The translations under genes and the position numbers were made by a program. Below, one piece after another: positions 1 to 8,407 of a stretch of DNA of 64,000 nucleotides (the stretch's first letter is position 1; every line of letters begins with the position of its first letter). The notes under the pieces are model-generated. The model did not search any database. It was not told the DNA's origin and saw only the letters and a list, made by a program, of their open reading frames with translations. Source of the DNA: Davidsoniella eucalypti (lineage: Eukaryota > Ascomycota > Sordariomycetes > Microascales > Ceratocystidaceae); assembly GCA_004009845.1 (NCBI GenBank), contig RMBW01000019.1, positions 248,001 through 312,000 on the forward strand. The letters are read 5' to 3'.

Positions 1-789
1 GTCCGGGTTAGCGGCCACGAAGGCATCGTTGGCGATGTACAGAATGGTGCAGAAGCAGCAGCATCCCAGCTCGGCAAGCTCATCGATACGCAGCATCTGA
101 ACGTCGGACTTGGGGCGGTTGTTACTGGCCAGCCACTCTTCGAGCTCGACCATTTGCACGTTCTCCAGGCCGATACCGGCGTCGATCGTACCGGCTTGAA
201 GAGCTCCGGCAATGTTCATGCCGCAGCGGACTGCCGTGTAGTCATCCGGTGTCATGCCGTAGTGCGATGTCAGCTCATCGATCTGGATCTTGCCGAACTC
301 GCCGACATAGCCGATGCGCTTGCCCTTCAGAGTGCGGAAGTCACTGGTGATGCCCGAGTCCTTGAGGTAAATGACACCGGTGAACGGCTCATCAAGTAGA
401 GATCCGATCGATTGCACCGGGAAGCCGCGGGCTTTGGCTGCCAGCGTATGGATCATGGCCTTGAAGCCCATGTCCACCTTGCCGGAGCCGATAATCTCAG
501 TGACATCCTATGCTCAAGTTAGCATTGCTATGCAATCTTTCGCTCTTTCTCTCCCCGAAGAAAAGAAAAGATGGTGGCTGCCTTACACTGGGGTCGTTGG
601 GTTCCAGAATGGCAACGCTGACGCCTTCGTCTTTGAAATATCCCTTGGCTTGAGCCAGGAAGACGGGCGCGTGATACGGAGTCGCATGCCTATGATAGAT
701 ATGTTAGAGCTTATTGAGCTACATGGTACTGTGGTAGATTTCATGAAGCCGCACCAGTTGGTCAAGAACGTAATCTTATCAGTTGACAT
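1..789 (-). CDS. THI5: 4-amino-5-hydroxymethyl-2-methylpyrimidine phosphate synthase (THI5/NMT1 type), 5' part
   Basis: This enzyme makes the pyrimidine half of thiamine from PLP and histidine in the cytosol; in yeast it is a single-turnover enzyme that gives up its own active-site histidine. Three exons are visible: 755-789, 587-689 and from 507 past the window edge. The introns are 690-754 and 508-586, both GT-AG, the second with a GCTAAC branch site. The joined reading frame gives about 215 residues of the roughly 340 expected. Residue 66 is the conserved His of the KAMIHTLAAKARG segment, and residues 195-199 are the CCCFC motif, the same numbering as the yeast enzyme. The ATG at 789 opens with MSTDKITFLTNW, typical of the family. 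The upstream leader contains a TPP riboswitch inside a probable intron, so repression by thiamine pyrophosphate is expected. The 3' end is off the window. Identification is secure; exon joints are inferred from frame and motifs. Confidence 0.95.
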
Positions 790-820
790 GGTTGCGGTAG
801 AGTAGATCAAGTAGATTGAG

Positions 821-1105
821 CTAAGGTCATAGTGTTAGTACAACCAAGAAGCCTTACCGTCGCCACGATCGTGGCAAGAAAAGGGGAGGGGGAATTCAAA
901 GAAGCATGTCCTTCCGCTGGTATTATCCAGATCAAGTTCACCGGTATTTCTCAACAGAGCCAAGTCCCCGAGGGCGATTCTCAATCGCTCTGTGTATATT
1001 TCCTTGTTCTTGGTGCCTGACGAGACAATACAGAAAGACAGAGGAGAGAGAATGCCTACTCGGAGTACAAGGCTTAGTACCCGGATGCTGTCTTCTAAAC
1101 TTTAC
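821..1105 (-). other. candidate 5'-UTR intron of THI5 with two possible donors
   Basis: On the minus strand a CAG/GTAAAG donor lies at 1105, and a TACTAAC branch site followed by a CCTTAG acceptor ends at 821. A second donor, GTAAGG, lies at 857, downstream of the aptamer and beside a 14-bp perfect palindrome (862-875). Using the 1105 donor removes the riboswitch (285 nt). Using the 857 donor removes only 37 nt and leaves the aptamer in the mRNA. Introns this short are plausible in this genome, because PEX19 here has a 36-nt one. Confidence 0.6.
904..975 (-). promoter_or_regulatory. TPP riboswitch (THI element) in the THI5 leader
   Basis: On the minus strand the conserved aptamer blocks occur in order: CTCGGGG, then TTGAGAAATACC (the CTGAGA-type block), then TGATCTGGATAAT and CCAGCGGAAGGA. 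These are the J3-2 and J2-4/J4-5 signature segments of thiamine-pyrophosphate aptamers. A separate perfect hairpin (974-988) lies just 5' of the aptamer. The aptamer sits about 115 nt upstream of the THI5 start codon and inside a candidate 5' leader intron (821-1105). In Neurospora NMT1 the same arrangement controls alternative 5' splice-site choice, and the same mechanism is inferred here. Confidence 0.93.
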
Positions 1106-1109
1106 CTGA

Positions 1110-2010
1110 TGCTAGGATAGTTCCATGGGGAAAGACATCGTGGCTGCTTTGAACTGGCAGTTCAAGAGCCTTACCAAGAGTCTTGTTGTAGAGAGGCCGG
1201 ATATTCGGTTGTAGTGTGAGTAGAGAAGAAACACAACGCCAGGACATGATTTACGACGTCTTTCGGCTGCCTTTTATACACGCTTGTGTAGCAACTCGGC
1301 TTTCTAGTTTCTCCGACAAAGTCACTACATGTACCACTTAATTTTCTTATCCGGCCATCGTATCATCATATCATAGGGTGACTCTTCAAAAGACCATTTA
1401 TTAAAGCCCGTATTTACTTGGCATTTTCTCCGTTTTCTTCCTAGCCGTCTTTCTTTCCGTGTCTTATTCTTTTTGGTCGGGCATTGCTTGTCTGAAGCCG
1501 AGTGATATAAAAAGCCGTCATAAGCCGTCGATATGCTTCTCGGAGATCCACTTGTATTTGTAGTTGTAGACATAATTTACCGGCATATCAACTATTATGT
1601 AATGTACTATGTATTAGTAACGTCGATCAATCAAGACTAGATCCTGTTAATGTAACATTGCGTCGTACCGTTTATTTGCTTTCGTTATTCCGTTTACAAC
1701 TATAAGTTATTTCCGTTCCGTTCGTTGGGATCTTGGCCTGAATAATACCCCTCTTTTCTTCAAATTATCTTTGTACTTGAATGTCCTTGTCTTCTAAGGA
1801 GCTACATTGATTACAGATATAAGTGATGAAATATAAAAATAAAAATAGAAAAACATCGTGTATTTTTAGATAACCCTTTCACATGGTCTCAGTTGTAATA
1901 GACGAAAAAAGTATTCCTATCAAATAGGCGCTTGCTACAAGACGAGAATTAGATGCATCGATAGTCGATATCCCTCAGAATTTAACACCTTCGCCACCGC
2001 GGCTTCTCCC
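1110..2010. other. intergenic, no gene seen
   Basis: AT-rich sequence upstream of THI5, presumably holding its promoter. The ORFs are short, show no recognisable family and have no convincing exon structure. Confidence 0.5.
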
Positions 2011-2079
2011 TCTAATCTACGGATAACCTTGCTCTTGCAACAGTCAATATCTGGCCCACCAAAGAAAACGAGAACGTCT

Positions 2080-2550
2080 CCGTCCGACCACTCATCGGTT
2101 TATGTATCTTAAACGCGGATCTACCATTGTGGTTCTTTATGTCGATGGTGTTTTGTTCGACAGGGCCGTCACTACCTGATATACAATACATCTTCGATCC
2201 CATCCACAAGCGCGTTTCCACAAAGGTATTCCTGGCATCGGACGATATCCCAATTTCAAAGTATCCCATGACACAGGGAAGGCCGCGTAACCGTGTGTCA
2301 GAAGGCCTACACGGAGAGACTCTTGGTTCGTTCCGGGCTTGACAACCGCGGCTCTCCCCAGCGAATATGACAAGGTGACATTCCGACTGTTGATCGGCAG
2401 CCCTCAATGGCTCTCAACGATGGCTCGTCCTGACATCACCTTCGCTACCTCTCTCCTGTCAAGATCCATCTGTGCTCCGAGAGACACACATTTTGCAGCT
2501 GTAAAACAGCCCCTGCGACGTCTTAAGAGAGCCTCAGAGTTAGTAAATTA
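2080..2550 (+). mobile_element. copia-type reverse transcriptase relic
   Basis: At about 2097-2165 a frame reads a segment ending VVLYVDGVLFD, which matches the YVDD palm motif of copia (Ty1) reverse transcriptase with the second Asp changed to Gly. At 2340-2550 another frame carries SLIGS-like LLIGSPQWLSTMARPDITFAT followed by a THFAA..LRRLK segment, the classic copia motif after the RT domain. Stops and frame changes lie between the two, so the copy is dead. No LTRs were seen. Confidence 0.75.
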
Positions 2551-3196
2551 AGAGCCTTATACTCTTCTCTATTGAAACAACCAAACACCATCTCCATTCA
2601 ACACTATGAAATCTACAGCATGTCTACCACCATCCTGAAAGCTGTCAAGGACTAAAGGAAGTTCGAAGCCGATCTCATGAACAAGTGCAAGAGCTACGAC
2701 ATTTCTAAGCACGTCAGAAAGGGGACAGACGAAGAACCCAGGACCCCGTGGACCAAGGTCCAGGAAAGACCCCGCTTGGAAGACTTGATATATCCTACAA
2801 ACTCAGACTATGGGAGAGAGCCACATGAAATAAGTCGAGACATATATATACAAGTTCAAAAATCGATATCAATATCGCAAGACATATCAGTAGTTATGAT
2901 GGTAATGGACATATCCTGGCTACCACTAAGAAAACCGTAAATACGTAAAACCCGATTTCGTCCAAAGAGGCTCACAATCAAGAGTCTTCTACTTTACTCG
3001 ATTACCTAGGTCGTTAAGAGCAGCAAAACGCGGATCCGGTACAGGTTGCCGGTGAGAACGGCGAAAGTCAGTGTGTACCATGCTTGCCTGGACGCACGGT
3101 ACAAATACGATGCGGCCCTTGCACGCCCTGAGAAAGAACAGGACGGCCATATCGAGGTCCAAAAGTGGCTTGAAGACAACGTCCCTGCAGTCATGC
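2551..3196. other. no assignable gene
   Basis: The reading frames at 2677-2940 and 3046-3196 are short and match no family I recognise. The second runs into the inverted-repeat arm that starts at about 3197, so it is more likely flanking debris than a gene. Confidence 0.4.
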
Positions 3197-3593
3197 ATCC
3201 AAGAGGTCCTACTAGGCACATCAATAGCCGTAGCACAAGGAGTACCGAAGGAGATGAGGTTAGCAGCTCTCCCCAGCATCATAGGAGGGATGAGCCTGGT
3301 AGTTCCAAGAGGAAACAGAGGTACTCTACTTAGTCAAAACTACAGTTGTTTGGGATGCCCCAGTTCCATCTTTGACTCTTTCATGTAGAATTTAACAAAA
3401 TAAATCAACATGGGTTCCATGTCTCTCATTAAGTAAACGTTCATGGGTCATAAAAATTATAACATTTTGCTAGCGTCATCGTTCCACAAGTGACCAACAT
3501 GACTTGAACTACCAAGAAAAAAAAGAAGAAAAAAAGGAAAAAAGCAAAACCCATCAAGATACGATTTATCACGAGGTCAATCAAAAAGAAAGC

Positions 3594-3692
3594 TGCTCAC
3601 TACCAGGGTCGAACTGGCGACCTTCGCATTTACTTGATATTCGAGTTTTGAAAATATTAGTACGACGCTCTAACCAACTGAGCTAAGCGAGC
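3594..3692 (-). tRNA. tRNA-Ile(AAU) with intron
   Basis: The acceptor stem GCTCGCT pairs with AGTGAGC, the discriminator is A, and the TPsiC arm reads GCCAGTTCGACCCTGGT. The anticodon stem TCGTA/TGCGA closes a loop CTAATA-A with anticodon AAT. An intron of about 25 nt lies between positions 37 and 38, the standard eukaryotic site. An identical copy lies in arm 2. The 5' end of the gene abuts a (CAA)n-tailed retroelement. Confidence 0.93.
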
Positions 3693-3695
3693 TCG

Positions 3696-3700
<5 letters not shown>

Positions 3701-3727
<27 letters not shown>

Positions 3728-4452
3728 ATATTTATTCTCTTCCTAAACTATTACGAGTGGATTTTCGAGTCCGGTCGTGCCGATTTTTCTGTCTCCGGTA
3801 TATCTTATCCACTTCCACCCGTATCCTAGTCCGGGTCCGGACTACCCTCCCGGGCTCCATAGGACGCCTTCATGGATACCCCCTGTAACTTCGAAACATC
3901 CTCAAACCATTCCCCAAAAAAAGACCCACATCATCCAAGCCCTAAGGGGCTACCATCCACGTAATCAGGTGACCGCACCATCCGACGCGCCTCCAAGAGG
4001 CTGGTGATCGAGTGTCGAGAGAAGAGAAAAATTGGCGTAGTCGAGTCGGGTGCGATGGTAGAGGCACAGCGACAAGACTCCCGCGCCGCGGGTTGGGCTT
4101 CCGGAACCTTCAAAAATAGGTTGCCCTTCGAGTATGAGTGTGTCTCCCTGAGCTTTGTAGTGTGTAGTGACTCGGGAGACCAGCAATCGCGAGAGAGTGT
4201 GGCGAAAAGGGGGCGATTGTTGGTGAGAACATCCCTCGAGAGAGGAAAAAGTCGGGCTCAAGGCCTCATAACTCGATGCATCAATAAAGACAAGCGTCTA
4301 AAAAGATAAAAAGAATGGACAGCAGCATCGGGAATATGTGCTGGTCGCTCTTGAAAACCCACGACGAAGGGGAAAAATTCGTCTTTGGACAAAGGGGGAG
4401 GTAACTTGAACTCAAAGTTACCCCCCCGAGGGTTGTAGGAGGGAAGGTTGGA
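3701..4452 (-). mobile_element. (CAA)n-tailed SINE-like retroelement, full copy, inserted at tRNA-Ile
   Basis: Read on the minus strand, the element runs from the junction near 4452 to a (CAA)n tail at about 3701-3727. It is flanked by a 12-bp direct repeat gagctcgttgtt (3689-3700 and 4453-4464), whose first bases belong to the tRNA-Ile 5' end. The corresponding site in arm 2 (about 16435) is empty, which proves insertion. The length is about 752 bp with no long ORF and no RT. I did not find a convincing pol III A/B box. A simple-repeat tail with variable-length target duplication indicates target-primed reverse transcription by a LINE. Further copies lie at 24498-24947, 24150-24340 and 24964-25540. 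Confidence 0.85.
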
Positions 4453-4464
4453 GAGCTCGTTGTT

Positions 4465-4697
4465 CGTGTGTTGTTGTGCTGTTGTTGTTCTATTTATCCT
4501 CTTGGATCTACATGGAGGTTCAGGGAGTTTATAAATATAATTAAATCAAATTAGAGGTTTAGGGAGTTGGTTTTGGATCTGTCTTTGGGGAATAGTTTTA
4601 TGGATACACTGTTTTGTTTTTTCGTATTTGTTTTTGTTGCTCATAGTGGATGGAGGAAGGTATGGACCACTAGTTCTTCAGGGCTAGGGGAACGGCG
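4465..4697 (-). repeat. older (CAA)n-tail remnant and retroelement body fused to the pseudogene
   Basis: At 4459-4510 a decayed TTG-rich tract leads into ttctatttatcctctt, the terminal sequence of the same (CAA)n element. This is an earlier insertion at the same spot, also present in arm 2. Positions 4560-4690 resemble the body of the (AAATC)n family (tatggaccactagttcttc, also at 25540 and 26290) and are joined directly to the truncated gene copy that starts at about 4690. Confidence 0.55.
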
Positions 4698-5111
4698 TTG
4701 TTCCTGGCGTTGTTCCGCACATCCCAGTCTACTACGACCAAGGTGATTGACCTGTTGGACTTCTGTGTAGCATCCGGTCCTGAGTGCAAGAGTAGATGGT
4801 TTGACCTCAACCCTAATCACTCAAGATCCTTCCGTAAAAAGGATGCTCACAAGCTGTTCCGGGACTCCGACTTGACGCTAACTCATGACATTTAGGATGA
4901 TCTCTTCGACATGCTGGAAGATGATCGGACCAAATGGTTCAAGGCTTCCTCGGGTGCCATGGTCGCCAAGCGGGAGTGGCTCCGCGGCACAGTCAAGGAG
5001 CCGTTCAACCTAGTCAAGGATGACTAGACACTGTCCACTTCCCAGAAGGCCGAGATGCTCCGCCAGCACCCGGAGTATGAGGAGGAATTCGATGAATGGG
5101 AGCTTGAGTAA
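4698..5111 (+). pseudogene. 5'-truncated copy of the DUF7223-like secreted protein gene
   Basis: The frame reads the last roughly 150 residues of the protein encoded at 8408-10345 (STTTKV.DLLDFCVASGP.C through HPEY.E.FDEWELE and the stop). Two in-frame TAG codons interrupt it, one after THDI and one in place of the Trp of KDDWSL. Compared with the arm 2 copy it also lacks 21 bp between short catggtcg repeats. The N-terminal three quarters are absent. Both arms share the same two stops, so the copy was already dead when the segment was duplicated. Confidence 0.85.
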
Positions 5112-5823
5112 GCCCTCGTTTTCGTGTTCTAATAGAGTGGTTTGATGTTTGTTGTACTTCGGTCCCATCTGTTTGTTGCAGCTTTATTTAGTTTGATTTC
5201 TTTCACTATATTGATGTTTTAATGAAGTATTATCTAAAAGTTCCCTTGTACAACTATGTGATTATTAAATGAATGAACTTCCTTTTGAATGTAATGACAT
5301 ATAACTAAGCTAAAGTTACACTTTCTTCCAATATCTCCTTTTTTAAAATCCATGGCCGATAAATGGACACCATATATTGAGTACCAAAGAAGACCGTAAA
5401 TATACCAAGCCCTCCCCATAGTATGCCGTGATACTCGTATAGAGAGTGGGGGACACCAAAGCCAAAGGTGAGTGAGTATGGTTTTCCACATTCACACAAT
5501 GTCTCTACTCGGGCGTAGATTGGGTCATGTTCTTTTTTTACGTCAACTTCTATTAAGTTCAAATGATTTTACTGACTGTTTAGTGTTTTACTGTTTTTAG
5601 GCTGTAGCCTTTGAGAGAATTTGCACTACACTCATGTTCGTTTTCAACTTAAATTTATGTACATACTTGTAATGTTGTGAGATGTAAATTTATATTATTT
5701 GGCATCTTAAATGCCTATGGGATATATCCTTGCTGACATTTTTTGTATCTTGTACTATAGCACCAAGTCCGGTGAATAAAGAAATAGATAAAACCCCAGC
5801 CTGATTGTTGTGACGTGGGAGCC

Positions 5824-6579
5824 CTAAGTTTTAACTTTGCGTCGTTTTTTGAGAATTAGCTGCTGTAAATCAACAGCAGACAGCTGTGAACGGCGGGTGT
5901 ATTCCCTGCACATTTTGCGAAACATGATCCTCTTTCCTTCTCCAACCCAGGAGAGTCCCCCAGGGACATCTTTTTCACTGACTGGAAGATGCGTGGGAGA
6001 ATCAAGATCAAACCAAGAATGCTCAGGGACCTGAGATGTCTGGGATACCACATCAAGCCAACCTGTCACTTTTATCATTGCCTTTTGTCTTATTGATAGG
6101 CACTGTTCCGAAGGAGACACGGGTATCTTTTCAGGCTATTAGAAAAGGTGGTTAGTGCTGATATTTTCTTAATAATGGATGCTTGGGATATTTACCATTG
6201 TGGTAGCCTCAGCTTTGGCTGAGGGCTCATTGATCTTCTGAGTGGCCTGGTAACCGGCCTGCTCAGCAACATCCTTGAAGGCCTTCTGAGCAACCTGCTC
6301 GCTGGCCTCGAGCGTACGAATAGGCTGGCCAGAGACTCGAGGCGCGGAAAATGCTGTGAGAGGCTCTAGTACATCGTCGCGAGTCTCATCGTTGCCTAGG
6401 ACCTGGGCATCTACGGCGGACACTACCCAAGATGTCAAGAGGGTAGTCGATTGCTCAGCCTTCTCCACAAGACTGGAGCTTACATCAACAGAAGTAACCT
6501 GCTGGTTCAACTCTGATCCGAACTTAACATCCTGTTGGGAAGTGATCTGCTGGTTGTTGGCGGTCGAAGATGGAGACAT
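5824..6579 (-). CDS. hypothetical protein, two exons
   Basis: Exon 1 is 6196-6579 and exon 2 is 5824-6135, joined over a 60-nt intron (6136-6195: GTAAAT donor, CACTAAC branch, AATAG acceptor) in phase 0. The result is 231 residues. The N-terminal part is Ser/Thr/Gln/Val-rich and low in complexity. The C-terminal part ends in a very basic LILKKRRKVKT tail that could act as a nuclear signal. No signal peptide or membrane segment is evident and I recognise no family. The good splice signals and frame continuity support a real or recently real gene, isolated among repeats. Confidence 0.55.
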
Positions 6580-8194
6580 TGTGAAAATTAAAGAGATCTG
6601 GCGAAATAATTGTAGAATATCGTGAGAGAAGTTGGAAATATTAAGATGTTATAATCATAGATAGTCGAGTTATTTAATAATCAAAACAAGAATAGATGGT
6701 CGAAGTTGAAGAAGTTTTTTTTTAATGGGAGTAGACTACATCTTTATATGCAAAGATATAGGACTTTTTTTAATGACTTGCAATATATTCCATTTGCCAC
6801 CTGAAGCTTAACTACTTGCGATTTCCTGATCTAGACTTGACAACCTGATTTGGATTTAGTTATATGATCTTATAAGTCAACTTACTGCTAACTGTGATGC
6901 ATAGTCTTGAAACTATAAGCAGTACAGTTACTATATCCCATAGTCACATTGTCTATAAATACATTATACAACCACCAAGATTTTATTATGTGGTCAAAAT
7001 TTGGCTTTCATGAAACCCAGGCATAACATCTCTCCAACTTGAAGAACTTACAGATGATTTCGTCATTTTGCAGCTACAACTCTTGAATCAAGGCTGGGAT
7101 ATGTCTTTGCCTTGTTTAGAAATGATGGTTATCATATGTGTAACATCTCAAAACCTAGTGAAGAAAAAAAGAAGGGCAAAAAATATCACGTGGGTGAAAA
7201 AAGCCCAAGCGAACAAGATAGAGGAATATAAAAGCAGGAATTTTGATAAGAAAGAAAGAGCCAGAAATGACAATATCTCTTTCGCCTATTGTATATTTAT
7301 TTTCTTGATCTAGAGCTCAAACACACTTTCTTATGTCCATGCCGCGTAACATAAATTTGTGGTCATCTTGTCTTGGGTCAATTTTGAGTAGTCTCTTTCC
7401 ATCTCTGCTATTGATCTTTGCTTGAGATGAAAGCAAGAATCCCTTTCTGAGTTGAAAAAACAAATGAAATGTTAAATTCAATACATGATTGTATCAAGGA
7501 AAAGAAGAAACTGCTTATTATCTGAAATTGGCACTATGGAATTGAGGAGCAATATAATAATCAAAAGTAACATGGCGGTTCACAACAACAAAGTTTATTT
7601 ATTGAAAATTAGAGATTGAGCACAGCTTCTTTGCGGTGACACAATAGTAGAAGAGTCACCTTGGCTTGACAAAATACGATAATTATAGCTTCTGGAGCTA
7701 ACTAGTTATGAGAAGGTTCAATTGGTAATTATATGCCACTATCTATATATGGGTCAATCCCAGCTATAGATCAAGTTAGCTAAGATAGAGTCGTGGCCTT
7801 CCGTGGATATGTGCTATACATAAGAAAATCAATAACAACATTTGACCATAAAGCAAGAAATCCATGTGCCTGAATGAAATGTAGCTCTGTGAGTAGCAGC
7901 ATATTTAGATGCAATTTGTCACAAGTTACCATCGTGATAATAGCTAGTAGTAGTGGTGCCTCATCTAGACTTGTGGAAAAATAAAAGGCCACGCCTTGGG
8001 GCAGATTCAGAGCCTGGTATGAACAACCATTCTTTCACAGTATCATCTGTTTGGTGGGAGGCCTTGTTCCACTTACCGACTAGATAACGATTATCCTCTG
8101 TAGCCTCTTCGGTAGTGTCGGTGGCCATGACCGAGATGCGTTGATCTTGCCCAAGAATCGTCATCGTTGCCGAAACTTACTTAATCAAAACCCG
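6580..8194. other. AT-rich stretch without supported genes
   Basis: The reading frames at 7068-7313, 7780-7992 and 7961-8164 are short, unrelated to known families and lack exon support. The last roughly 60 bp before 8195 resemble the 5' flank of the tRNA-Lys gene at 19144 (a shared CGAAACTT..GTAATCAAAACCCGG-type stretch). Confidence 0.45.
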
Positions 8195-8226
8195 GTCCGG
8201 TTAGTTCAATCGGTAGAACGTAAGAG
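8195..8226 (+). pseudogene. tRNA-Lys 5' half, broken at the anticodon stem
   Basis: The sequence follows tRNA-Lys(CUU) of 19144 from the acceptor stem through the D arm into the 5' anticodon stem (CGGTAGAACGTAAGA) and then diverges completely. It carries three C-to-T/G-to-A changes relative to the intact gene. The homologous 5' flank shows it was a genomic gene copy, not a tRNA-derived SINE head. The break point lies at the same place as the start of the tRNA-Lys 3' half at 21266. Confidence 0.75.
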
Positions 8227-8407
8227 GTTTTACACTTTAAAATTGTTGAAATTGAAAGATATAAAATTTAATTGCAACTAACTACTAAAATGAAAACCCC
8301 AAATAAAAAGGAAAACGGTTGATCGATATGTCAGCACCTAGAGCGAGCAAGCTCAAGCTCTAGATGCCTTTCCACAGCATTGGATCCAGTGGCTGACTGG
8401 GGCAAGC

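Larger units (their letters stand above)
3197..5532 (+). repeat. inverted duplication, arm 1
   Basis: This arm matches the reverse complement of 15097-16935, from a shared CCAAGAGGTCC edge to the GTAGATTGGGTCAT edge. Shared contents are the tRNA-Ile gene with its flanks, a truncated secreted-protein pseudogene, and the start of an (AAATC)n-family element. Differences explain the lengths: arm 1 has a 752-bp retroelement insertion (3701-4452), lacks about 259 bp present in arm 2 (about 15183-15441), and lacks 21 bp within the pseudogene. The unique spacer between the arms is about 9.6 kb. Confidence 0.9.

Noticed and set aside
1325..1573. 82-codon minus-strand frame
   Set aside because: Lys/Arg-rich, no family resemblance, AT-rich surroundings, no splice context.
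3046..3333. Overlapping plus and minus frames of about 95 codons
   Set aside because: They straddle the inverted-repeat boundary, and the shared part has no consistent frame conservation or known family.
3700..4300. 101-codon frames inside the (CAA)n element, repeated at 24795
   Set aside because: Frames on both strands are open for similar lengths and copies carry frame-changing differences, so coding is unlikely.
7961..8164. 67-codon minus frame (MTILGQDQRISVMATD)
   Set aside because: It includes the flank of the tRNA-Lys half-gene and has no homologous partner or exon.
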